DNA of 6,712 bases from contig JANPDA010000111.1 in the NCBI GenBank assembly GCA_031431235.1, positions 1-6,712 of the forward strand. Reading direction: 5' to 3'. The first letter of the stretch is position 1, and each line of letters begins with the position of its first letter. This DNA is from JANNSW01 sp031431235. Its GTDB lineage: Bacteria > Pseudomonadota > Alphaproteobacteria > Rhizobiales > Hyphomicrobiaceae. Positions 1-6,040 of the stretch are shown here, in pieces. The position numbers and the translations under genes were made by a program. The notes below the pieces were generated by a model. The model was not told the origin of the DNA, did not search any database, and worked only from the letters and a program-made list of their open reading frames with translations.

Positions 1-9
1 AAAGAGCTG

Positions 10-64
10 GCTAGTGGGCTGGCCATTCATTTGAGGTACCAAATGAATGCGTCAGAACACTAGC
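10..64. repeat. Nested inverted repeat (two-stem dyad) downstream of the GntR gene
   Basis: The inner arms CATTCATTTG (24-33) and CAAATGAATG (40-49) are perfect 10-bp reverse complements around a 6-nt loop. Outside them, GCTAGTG (10-16) and CACTAGC (58-64) are also perfect reverse complements, separated from the inner stem by 7 and 8 nt. The structure lies 24 bp past the stop codon of the minus-strand regulator gene. No run of T follows on either strand and the inner stem is AT-rich, so it is not a standard intrinsic terminator. It could be a weak or factor-assisted terminator, a protein-binding dyad or a recombination site. The symmetry is seen directly; the role is unknown. Confidence 0.6.
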
Positions 65-87
65 GGGTCGGCGAGCGCGGCCCCCGC

Positions 88-753
88 TCACTCCGCCAGC
101 GCCTCCTCGCCGATGAAGCGCATGCCCTGGCCGATGTCCTCGGCAATCGCGCGGCGCAGACCGGCGGCATCGTTGCGCTCGAAGGCGTCGAGCGCGACCA
201 AATGCTGGTCCTGCAAGTTCGCGGTGCCGAAGCGGCCGTAGACGAGACGCATGAACGGGCCGAACTGCAGCCAGATGCTGGCGACGAGGGCGAGCAGCGT
301 CCGGGCCTCGGCCAGCTCGTAGATCATGAAGTGGAAGCGATGGTTGTTGCGCATGTAGCCTTCGGCATCGTCCCGGCTCATGCAGAGATCGATGTCCTCG
401 TCGATCGCCCTCAAGCTCGCGATCCGAGCGGCATCGAAATGCGGCAGCGCGCGCGCCGCCAGCTCCGGCTCGAGCACGTGTCGCGCGAAGATGATCTCGT
501 CAAACCGCTCCTTGGTCATGGCCGGCACCGTGACACGGCGATTGTCATGCAATTCGAGTGCACGCTCGGCAATCAGACGGCGGACGGCCTCGCGCACCGG
601 CATCGGGCTGACCTCCAGCTCCTCGGCGAGGCCGCGAAGTGTGACGGGCCGGCCCGGATGAAATCCGCCAAAGAGGATCCGCTGGCGCAATTGCCGGTAG
701 ACCCGCTCGTGCGTGGTCCCCGCTCTTGCTTCCGGCGACAAAGCCTTGTTCAA
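88..753 (-). CDS. GntR family transcriptional regulator, FCD (FadR-type) subfamily
   Basis: This is a DNA-binding regulator of about 221 residues. The N-terminal winged helix-turn-helix spans roughly residues 12-75, with the recognition region TLRGLAEELEVSPMPVREAV at 38-57. The C-terminal all-helical FCD ligand domain spans roughly 80-215. In this family FCD domains bind small organic acids or a metal; the NNHRFH stretch (136-141) and DQH (182-184) carry histidines in the places where FCD metal ligands usually sit. I chose the TTG at 753 because GGAGGG lies 7-8 nt upstream of it and the translation then begins about 12 residues before the winged helix, as usual. The same frame stays open up to 1038, but the extra 95 residues look non-coding and would cover the intergenic region. 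The gene is divergent from a polyamine-type importer, so it probably controls that operon and itself. The effector cannot be read from the sequence. Confidence 0.9.
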   Translation of the reverse strand: MNKALSPEARAGTTHERVYRQLRQRILFGGFHPGRPVTLRGLAEELEVSPMPVREAVRRLIAERALELHDNRRVTVPAMTKERFDEIIFARHVLEPELAARALPHFDAARIASLRAIDEDIDLCMSRDDAEGYMRNNHRFHFMIYELAEARTLLALVASIWLQFGPFMRLVYGRFGTANLQDQHLVALDAFERNDAAGLRRAIAEDIGQGMRFIGEEALAE

Positions 754-856
754 CGTGCGCCCTCCCTGCGAGCCATCCCGATTTGCCAGCGCCTGCCGAC
801 GCCGCCCGATCAGCGTCACAAGCGCGATCTGAACGACCCTTGTAACGCTATTGTTT

Positions 857-868
857 TTGTGATCACAA
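857..868. promoter_or_regulatory. Candidate GntR/FCD operator, perfect 12-bp palindrome
   Basis: TTGTGATCACAA is a perfect palindrome in the 278-bp region between the divergent regulator (start 753) and binding-protein gene (start 1032). An overlapping dyad, ATTGT (850-854) with ACAAT (865-869), lies in the same place. FadR-type GntR proteins commonly bind short dyads with GT and AC half-sites, which this fits. The site is 104 bp upstream of the regulator start and 164 bp upstream of the importer start, so it could serve both promoters. I could not assign convincing -35/-10 pairs for either gene. The remaining intergenic sequence, 754-1031, shows no gene I trust. Confidence 0.55.
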
Positions 869-1031
869 TGACACATTGGGGCCGACAATGAGCGCCGACA
901 GTGCGCCATGAAGCTGCCATTGCAGCGGGACACGGACGGCTGGGAGCACCTGAAACCATATGCGAGCCGCATTCTTCTCATAAGAGGCAATAATGCCCGT
1001 TGGGAGCAGACACGAAAGGGAGCATTAGAGA

Positions 1032-2111
1032 ATGGCACGTTACAATCCGAGATTTGCGCCGTCGCGGCGCTCGTTCATGGCCGGAGCAAGTGCGATCGCG
1101 GTCGGCGTCACCTTCCTGCCGCGCGGCTCGCTGTCGGCCGAGGAGAGCCGCCTCAACCTCTATAACTGGGACACCTATATCGGCGAGACCACGCTCGCCG
1201 ATTTCAAGACGGCGAGCGGCATCGAGACCAAGATGGACCTGTTCGCCGACAACGCCGAGCTGTTTGCCAAGCTGAAGGAAGGCAATCCGGGCTATGACGT
1301 GATCGTGCCCTCGGATAGCTGGATCGAGCGCATGATCTCGGCCAAGATGCTGTCGCCGCTCGACCATTCCAAGATCCCCAACATGGCCAACATCGACACG
1401 CCTTTCATCGACGCCCCCTTCGATCCCGGCCGCAAGCACACGATCCCCTACATGTGGGGCACGCTCGGCGTCGGCTACAACAAATCGAAAGTCGAGGGCA
1501 CGCCCGACAGTTGGAAGTGGCTCTACGATTCCGACAAGTACGCCGGCAACATCTCGCTCTTGGGCGACGCGGCGAACGTGATCGGCATCGCGCTCAAATA
1601 TCTCGGCTACTCGCTCAATTCGATCGACCCGGCCGAGATCAAGAAGGCCGAGGACCTGATCATCGCCAACAAGAAGGGCATCAAGGTCTTCGCCGACGAC
1701 AACGGCCAGGATCTGCTCGCCTCGGGCGAGGTGGTGCTGGCGCAGGAATGGAACGGCGACATCATCCAGGTGATGGGCGAGGACAAGAACCTCGCCTACA
1801 TCGTGCCGAACGAAGGCTCGCTGCTCTGGCAGGACACGATGTGCATCGCGGCTGGCGCACCGCACCCCGAGAATGCCCACAAGTTCCTCAACTACGTGCT
1901 CGAAGGCGAGGTCGGCGCCGGCATCGCCAAGACCATCCAGTACGCGACGACGAACGCGGCCGCCAAGAAGCTGATGCCGGCCGAATATCTGGAGAACACG
2001 GCGATCTTCCCGCTGCAGGCCGTGATCGACAAGCTGGAAGCCCAGAAGTACCTGGGCGAGGAGGGCATCAAGCTCTACCAGGATGCCTGGACGCGCATCC
2101 AGGCTGCATGA
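1032..2111 (+). CDS. Polyamine-type ABC transporter substrate-binding protein (PotD/PotF family), Tat-exported
   Basis: This is the periplasmic binding protein of the importer, 359 residues (E. coli PotD has 348). The N-terminus has a twin-arginine signal, SRRSFMAG (11-18), followed by a hydrophobic stretch and a likely cleavage site near residue 36. The start is supported by AAAGGGAG about 9 nt upstream of the ATG. Family landmarks are LYNWDTYIG (43-51), YDVIVPS (88-94), PYMWGTLGVGYN (139-150), LAQEWNGDI (236-244) and SLLWQDT (263-269). Aligned by eye with PotD, the pocket residues Trp34, Tyr37, Asp168, Trp229, Trp255, Asp257 and Tyr293 correspond to W46, Y49, D179, W240, W266, D268 and Y304. 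The acidic residues Glu36 and Glu171 appear as T48 and N182, although D47 is next door. The protein therefore probably binds an amine, but which one is uncertain. It is the first gene of the importer operon. Confidence 0.92.
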   Translation: MARYNPRFAPSRRSFMAGASAIAVGVTFLPRGSLSAEESRLNLYNWDTYIGETTLADFKTASGIETKMDLFADNAELFAKLKEGNPGYDVIVPSDSWIERMISAKMLSPLDHSKIPNMANIDTPFIDAPFDPGRKHTIPYMWGTLGVGYNKSKVEGTPDSWKWLYDSDKYAGNISLLGDAANVIGIALKYLGYSLNSIDPAEIKKAEDLIIANKKGIKVFADDNGQDLLASGEVVLAQEWNGDIIQVMGEDKNLAYIVPNEGSLLWQDTMCIAAGAPHPENAHKFLNYVLEGEVGAGIAKTIQYATTNAAAKKLMPAEYLENTAIFPLQAVIDKLEAQKYLGEEGIKLYQDAWTRIQAA

Positions 2112-2117
2112 AAGTCG

Positions 2118-2205
2118 AGGGAGTAGGGAGTGGGCAGTAGGGAGTAGCATCCGACTGCTTCCAACTCCCAACTCCCTACTCCCTACTCCCAGTTCCCCAC
2201 TCCCT
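2118..2205 (+). repeat. Inverted array of 7-nt tandem repeats forming a long hairpin
   Basis: The gap between the binding-protein and permease genes holds four tandem copies of a GGGAGTA-like heptamer (2119-2146) and then six copies of its complement, TACTCCC-like (2163-2204). Positions 2118-2147 can pair with 2205-2176: 26 Watson-Crick pairs, two G-T/G-U wobbles, one mismatch (2125 with 2198) and two single-base bulges (2135 and 2191). The innermost 12 pairs, 2136-2147 with 2187-2176, are perfect. The loop is 28 nt. No T-tract follows, so it is not a standard terminator. The site matches the known position of hairpin repeats such as the malE-malF REP sequences in E. coli, which stabilise upstream mRNA. 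A similar role is inferred here. The right arm ends 20 nt before the permease start codon. Confidence 0.85.
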
Positions 2206-2225
2206 TCGCGTTTCGAGGCATCCCC

Positions 2226-3155
2226 ATGGAGAGCTGGAGGAAGAACCCCACGGTCTTCTGGTTCCTTGCGATCCCCGGCTCGGTCTGGCTGCTGGTGTTT
2301 TTCGTCATCCCGCTCGGCCTGATCTGGTTCCTCTCCTTCGGCGAGAAGGCGCTCATCGATGGCCGCATCTCCGCGACCGAGATCTCGGTCACCGGCACGC
2401 TGAAGCAGTATGTCCGCTCGTTCGAGCCGATCTACCTCGTGATCATCTGGAAATCGATCTGGATCAGCGCACTCGCGACGCTGCTGTGCCTGCTGATCGC
2501 CTATCCGGTCGCCTTCGCGGTGGCCTTTGCGCCGGCGCGCTGGAAGTCGCTGCTGCTGCTGCTCGTCATTCTGCCGTTCTGGATCAACCTGTTGATCCGC
2601 ACCTACGCGCTGATCGCGGTCTTTCGCACCAACGGTCTCATCAACTGGGTGCTCGAATGGATCTGGACGCCCATCCACGCCGTGCTCGCCATCTTCTCGC
2701 TCGGCTGGCTCGTGGGCGATCAGTTCCAGCCGCTGCAGCTGCTCTACAACGACGGCGCGGTCATCGCCGGCCTCGTCTATGTCTTCATGCCGTTCATGGT
2801 GCTGCCGCTCTATGCGACGATCGAGCGGCTCGACAAGGCCTATCTCGAAGCCTCCCTCGACCTGGGGGCGAGCCAGTCGCGCACGCTGTGGTCGGTGACG
2901 CTGCCCTTGACCATGCCCGGCATCGTGACCGGCGTCATTCTCGTCTTCATTCCCGCGCTAGGCTCGTTCCTGACGCCGGCACTGCTGGGTGGCGCCAACG
3001 CCATCATGATCGGCAACGTGATCGAGGACCAGTTCAAGGCCGCCAACGACTGGCCGTTCGGGGCGGCGCTGTCGTTCCTGTTGATGTACGCGACGTTCGG
3101 CGCGCTGGCGATTCGCGCTTTGCTCGATCGCAGCAAGCAGGGCATGGAGGTTTGA
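2226..3155 (+). CDS. Polyamine-type ABC transporter permease (PotB/PotH family)
   Basis: This is an inner-membrane subunit of the importer, 309 residues. Hydrophobic segments lie at about 12-37, 72-102, 108-133, 152-164, 178-198, 231-251 and 278-299. The EAA loop that docks on the ATPase is EASLDLGASQSRTLWSVTLP (208-227). Family landmarks include LIRTYALI (123-130), GLIN (137-140), PLQLLYN (169-175) and PFMVLPLYA (189-197). Compared with my recollection of PotB and PotH, there is an extra hydrophobic stretch of roughly 15-20 residues between GLIN and PLQLLYN. The ATG at 2226 is preceded by GAGG (2215-2218) at a 7-nt spacing. The gene begins just after the heptamer hairpin, and its stop codon is one base from the next start, so the two permeases are probably translationally coupled. 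Confidence 0.93.
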   Translation: MESWRKNPTVFWFLAIPGSVWLLVFFVIPLGLIWFLSFGEKALIDGRISATEISVTGTLKQYVRSFEPIYLVIIWKSIWISALATLLCLLIAYPVAFAVAFAPARWKSLLLLLVILPFWINLLIRTYALIAVFRTNGLINWVLEWIWTPIHAVLAIFSLGWLVGDQFQPLQLLYNDGAVIAGLVYVFMPFMVLPLYATIERLDKAYLEASLDLGASQSRTLWSVTLPLTMPGIVTGVILVFIPALGSFLTPALLGGANAIMIGNVIEDQFKAANDWPFGAALSFLLMYATFGALAIRALLDRSKQGMEV

Positions 3156-3156
3156 G

Positions 3157-4038
3157 ATGACCATGACCGCCGCCCAGACCACGGCATCCGACACCGCCCG
3201 CCGGCCCGCACGACGCCCCAAGCAGGAGCCGCTCGACTACGCCGGGCGGCTGTGGATGAAGGCCCTGCTCGCCGTCACGTTCCTGCTGCTCTACGTGCCG
3301 ATCTTCATGCTGGTCGCGTTCAGCTTCAACGACAGCAAGCGCAATGTCGTCTGGCAGGGCTTCACGTTCAAATACTATCGGGTCGCCTGGGAAAACGCGG
3401 GCTTGGTCGAAGCGTTCACCAACTCGATCGCCATCGCCGTGCTGACGACCATCTTCGCGACCGTGCTCGGCACCATGATCGCGCTGATGCTCTGGCGCTT
3501 CCGCTTCCCTTTCAAGGCGCCCTACGAGGGGTTCATGGCGCTGCCGATCGTGATCCCCGAGATCTGCATGGGTGTCGCGCTGCTCGCGTTCTTTGCCCGC
3601 ATCGGCTGGCCGAGCGACCTGATCTGGCCGCTCAACCTGTCGCAGATCACGATCTCCCACATCGCCTTTGCCTTCCCCTTCGTCGCCGTGGTCGTGCGCT
3701 CGCGCATGAGCGGCTTCAATCGCGAGCTGGAGGAAGCCTCCAAGGATCTCGGCGCCACCGAGTGGCAGACCTTCTGGAAGGTAATCTTTCCCTTCATGAA
3801 GCCCGGCGTTATTGCCGGCGCACTGCTCGCCTTCACACTGTCACTCGATGATTTCGTGATCACCTTCTTCACCTCGGGTCCCGACACGGTGACGTTCCCG
3901 GTGAAGGTCTACTCGCTCGTGCGCCGCGGCGTGTCGCCCGACATCAATGCGGCTTCGACCGTGCTGATCGTGATCACGATCGTGGCGACGGTGCTCGCCA
4001 TGCGGCTGCAGGCCCCCGACAAAACCGAGGGCCGTTGA
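3157..4038 (+). CDS. Polyamine-type ABC transporter permease (PotC/PotI family)
   Basis: This is the second inner-membrane subunit, 293 residues, pairing with the upstream permease. Residues 1-32 are a cytoplasmic tail rich in Arg and Pro. Membrane segments follow at about 35-57, 88-113, 124-148, 164-181, 217-237 and 266-283. The EAA loop is EEASKDLGATEWQTFWKVIF (192-211). The segment SLDDFVITFFTSGP (229-242) is characteristic of PotC/PotI. The ATG at 3157 sits one base after the previous stop, with GGAGG (3146-3150) six bases before it; a second in-frame ATG at 3163 is less well spaced. A gap of 59 bp separates it from the ATPase gene. Confidence 0.93.
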   Translation: MTMTAAQTTASDTARRPARRPKQEPLDYAGRLWMKALLAVTFLLLYVPIFMLVAFSFNDSKRNVVWQGFTFKYYRVAWENAGLVEAFTNSIAIAVLTTIFATVLGTMIALMLWRFRFPFKAPYEGFMALPIVIPEICMGVALLAFFARIGWPSDLIWPLNLSQITISHIAFAFPFVAVVVRSRMSGFNRELEEASKDLGATEWQTFWKVIFPFMKPGVIAGALLAFTLSLDDFVITFFTSGPDTVTFPVKVYSLVRRGVSPDINAASTVLIVITIVATVLAMRLQAPDKTEGR

Positions 4039-4097
4039 GATGCAGGCAGGGGACCGGGTGAAGCAGAGGTCGTTGCAGGGATACGGACGGAGCCGCC

Positions 4098-5183
4098 ATG
4101 AATGAGCCGATCATCTCCATCAAGAACGTCTCGAAGCGCTTCGGCTCCTCGGTCACCGCCGTCGACAATGTCACCTTCGACATCAAGGCGAACGAGTTCT
4201 TTGCGCTGCTTGGCCCCTCGGGCTGCGGCAAGACCACACTGCTGCGCATGATCGCCGGCCTCGAGACCCCGACCGAGGGACAGATCATCCTCGATGGCCG
4301 CGACATGCTGGAAATCCCGCCCAACAAGCGCCCCGTCAACATGGTGTTCCAGTCCTACGCCGTGTTTCCGCACATGTCGGTCGAGGACAATGTCGCCTAT
4401 GGGCTGCGCGTGACGGGCGTGCCGAGCGAGGAAACCGCGACCCGTGTCGTCGACGCGCTCGAGATGGTGAAGCTCTCCCAGCTTTCCAAGCGCATGCCCA
4501 ACCAGCTCTCCGGCGGCCAGCGCCAGCGTGTCGCGCTCGCCCGCGCCCTGGTCAAGCGGCCGAAGGTGCTGCTGCTCGACGAGCCCTTGTCGGCGCTCGA
4601 CGCGAAATTACGCGAGGCGATGCAGCTCGAGCTGTCGAACCTGCAGCGCAAGGTCGGCATCACCTTCATCATCGTCACCCACGACCAGGACGAGGCCCTG
4701 TCCATGGCCGACCGGATCGCGGTGATGGATACCGGCCACATCAGCCAGATCGCGACACCCGCTGCCCTTTACGAAAGCCCGGTCTCGCGCTTCGTCGCCG
4801 ACTTCATCGGCAAGGTGAACCTGCTCGACGGCAAGATCACCGGAACGGAGGGCTCCTCCGTTGTCGTCGATGTCGCCAAGCTCGGCCGCATCACAGTGCC
4901 CTACCAAGGCAAGGCGTCGGGCAACGTCGCGATCGCCATCCGCCCCGAGAAGGTGAGCCTTTCGCCCGAGCCCCCCGGAGCGGGCCGGATCAGCGCCGAG
5001 GGCAAGATCGCGGCCTGGGCCTATTATGGCGACGTGAGCCACATGTATGTCGATACCAAGGACGGCCTGCGCCTCAGCGTCAACCTGCAGAACGCCACCC
5101 GCCAGACCGTCCACGGCCTCGATATCGGCCACAAGGTCTGGCTGTCCTGGGCGCCCGAGGACGTGATCGTGCTGGCGGAGTAG
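4098..5183 (+). CDS. Polyamine-type ABC transporter ATP-binding protein (PotA/PotG family)
   Basis: This is the ATPase that powers the importer, 361 residues, a little shorter than E. coli PotA (378). All nucleotide-binding motifs are intact: Walker A GPSGCGKTT (39-47), Q-loop Q85, signature LSGGQ (137-141), Walker B VLLLDEP (157-163), D-loop SALD (165-168) and switch His195. A C-terminal TOBE-type regulatory domain spans about 275-357, with IRPEKV (281-286) and a final WAPEDVIVL stretch (351-359), as in PotA-like proteins. The ATG at 4098 has GGAG (4089-4092) at a 5-nt spacing. It is the last gene of the importer operon. I see only a 5-bp GC hairpin with a GGG loop (5184-5196) after it and no T-tract. 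Confidence 0.95.
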   Translation: MNEPIISIKNVSKRFGSSVTAVDNVTFDIKANEFFALLGPSGCGKTTLLRMIAGLETPTEGQIILDGRDMLEIPPNKRPVNMVFQSYAVFPHMSVEDNVAYGLRVTGVPSEETATRVVDALEMVKLSQLSKRMPNQLSGGQRQRVALARALVKRPKVLLLDEPLSALDAKLREAMQLELSNLQRKVGITFIIVTHDQDEALSMADRIAVMDTGHISQIATPAALYESPVSRFVADFIGKVNLLDGKITGTEGSSVVVDVAKLGRITVPYQGKASGNVAIAIRPEKVSLSPEPPGAGRISAEGKIAAWAYYGDVSHMYVDTKDGLRLSVNLQNATRQTVHGLDIGHKVWLSWAPEDVIVLAE

Positions 5184-5329
5184 GCGCGGGGCGCGCTGGC
5201 GGTGGCCTCCGGGTCAATGCCGTGCAGCCTGGTTTCGAAGCCGCACCTGCGACATCTCGCGGAAATCGGCGATCCCGCGCATCGAGCCGTCCGGATCGCA
5301 TCGGCACAAGCAACTGCATGTTCGGTCTT
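5184..5329. other. Intergenic gap between the importer operon and hicB
   Basis: This GC-rich stretch shows no open frame with family character. It begins with a short perfect hairpin, GCGCG-GGG-CGCGC (5184-5196), which lacks a T-tract and is too short to call a terminator with confidence. Nothing else of note is visible before the hicB promoter candidate. Confidence 0.4.
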
Positions 5330-5370
5330 TTGGGACGGGCGGCGGCGTGTGCTATGGTCACCCTTGGAGG
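5330..5370 (+). promoter_or_regulatory. Candidate promoter and ribosome-binding site of hicB-hicA
   Basis: TTGGGA (5330-5335) and TATGGT (5353-5358) are separated by 17 bp and each matches the sigma-70 consensus at four of six positions. A strong ribosome-binding site, GGAGG (5366-5370), follows, six bases before the hicB ATG. The leader would be very short. The Shine-Dalgarno is clear; the promoter is a reasonable but untested guess. Confidence 0.45.
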
Positions 5371-5376
5371 TTCTGA

Positions 5377-5598
5377 ATGATGACCAAGGAGTTCAGCGTG
5401 ATCGTGGAGCGGGATGAGGACGGCCTTTATGTCGCCAGCGTCCCATCGCTGCCGGGCTGCCACACCCAGGCCCACTCGCTCGATACGCTCATGGAGCGGG
5501 TGCGGGAGGCCATCGCCCTGCACCTGGAAGCCGAGCCCGACGCCGATGTGCCCGCCTTGGAGCTGGTCGGCGTCCAGCGCGTATCGATACCGGCGTGA
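5377..5598 (+). CDS. hicB: HicB-type antitoxin (small single-domain form)
   Basis: This 73-residue protein looks like the antitoxin of a HicBA toxin-antitoxin pair. It starts FSVIVERDEDGLYVASVPSL, followed by PGCHTQAHSLDTLMERVREA and a helix ending in GVQRVSIP, which is the usual partial RNase-H-like fold of the short HicB group. HicB binds and blocks the HicA RNase. No separate C-terminal DNA-binding domain is present, as in many short HicB proteins, so any autoregulation would rely on the compact domain or a partner. Two adjacent ATGs occur at 5377 and 5380; the first has the better spacing from GGAGG. The stop codon overlaps the hicA start by four bases (GTGA), which suggests coupled translation. 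HicB-first gene order is common for this type. The gene looks complete. Confidence 0.88.
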   Translation: MMTKEFSVIVERDEDGLYVASVPSLPGCHTQAHSLDTLMERVREAIALHLEAEPDADVPALELVGVQRVSIPA

Positions 5599-5815
5599 GC
5601 CGTCTGCCGCGATTGCCGGGTGCCGAGGTGATCCGGCGGTTGGAAAGGGTTGGTTTTGCCGTAGTGAGGGTCCGAGGCAGCCATCATCGAGTTGCCCATC
5701 CCGACGGCCGCTCGACATCACTGTTCACGGCGCCGAAATCATCGGACCCGGCCTGTTGTCGAAGATTCTCAGGGATTGTGAGTTGAGCAGGGAAGAGCTC
5801 GAGGCGCTCGCATAG
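5595..5815 (+). pseudogene. hicA: HicA (YcfA-type) mRNA interferase toxin, frameshifted
   Basis: HicA toxins are small double-stranded-RNA-binding-fold RNases that cut mRNA. From the GTG at 5595 the first frame gives LPRLPGAEVIRRLERVGF and VRVRGSHHRVAHPDGRS, a normal HicA N-terminal half including the GSH motif with the catalytic-type histidine (H30). After about position 5712 this frame loses family character and stops at 5786 (63 residues). The missing C-terminal half lies one frame back: VHGAEIIGPGLLSKILRD and then CELSREELEALA, ending at the TAG at 5813-5815. The break falls between 5712 and 5722. Typical homologues have about five residues between DGR and VHG; only 11 nt remain here, so a deletion of 1 or 4 nt is the likely cause. 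No slippery heptamer for programmed frameshifting is visible. The toxin is probably inactive, unless the shift is a sequencing error. Confidence 0.8.
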
Positions 5816-5821
5816 CAGGTG

Positions 5822-5980
5822 CTACGAGAGGTGCCAGAGCCTCGGAGTGTTGTCGGAACCCGAGAATGCGGTCTTGCCCTCAGGCGCGAAGGCGACCGAT
5901 GTTTCGCGAACCACACTCCGTCACCGTCATCAAGGGCGTGCCCACCAAACGTCCGCACCGGCCCGACGAAGATCGACCGC
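5822..5980 (-). pseudogene. Decayed C-terminal remnant of a WD40-repeat protein
   Basis: Reading the minus strand, codons from 5899 down to 5822 give SVAFAPEGKTAFSGSD and then NTPRLWHLS before a TAG stop. This is the classic pattern of a last WD40 blade: VAFSPDGK, a GS-D turn, then RLW. Further upstream, VDLRRAG (about 5977-5957) is in the same frame and resembles the WDL-TG end of the preceding blade. VRTFGGH (5958-5938) lies in a different frame and resembles the next blade start. Stop codons interrupt the main frame at 5921-5923 and just beyond, so the segment is frameshifted and no longer codes for a full protein. No start codon or intact domain is visible. It occupies most of the 225-bp gap between hicA and the next gene. 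Confidence 0.55.
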
Positions 5981-6040
5981 CAGCACGGCGCTGGGCTTCG
6001 GCTGGATGGAGCCGGCCTCGGCATCATCCACCGGGTCGCG

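Noticed and set aside
857..868. CRP-type binding site
   Set aside because: TGTGA and TCACA are present in an overlapping form, but the 6-bp spacer required for CRP is missing.
754..1038. N-terminal extension of the GntR protein using upstream ATG codons
   Set aside because: The extra 95 residues have no family similarity and would cover the candidate operator. The TTG at 753 has a strong ribosome-binding site and matches the usual domain start.
888..1165. Leader peptides upstream of the binding-protein gene (a 7-codon frame at 888-911 and an 85-codon frame starting at 908)
   Set aside because: Neither has a convincing ribosome-binding site, and the longer one loses sense where it overlaps the binding-protein gene. 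No attenuator hairpin pair is visible.
2118..2205. Intrinsic transcription terminator
   Set aside because: The hairpin is very long with a 28-nt loop and no T-tract follows. The downstream permease gene is needed for the same transporter.
978..2678. A 566-codon open frame on the minus strand opposite the binding-protein and permease genes
   Set aside because: Its product is low-complexity, rich in Asp, Arg, Glu and Gln, with no recognisable domain. The plus strand here encodes clear transporter subunits, and such antisense frames are common in GC-rich DNA.
5184..5196. Terminator of the importer operon
   Set aside because: The stem is only 5 bp with a GGG loop and no T-run after it.
5709..5725. 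Programmed -1 frameshift site in hicA
   Set aside because: A -1 shift would join the two halves, but no X-XXY-YYZ slippery heptamer or downstream stimulatory structure is apparent, so mutation or sequencing error is simpler.
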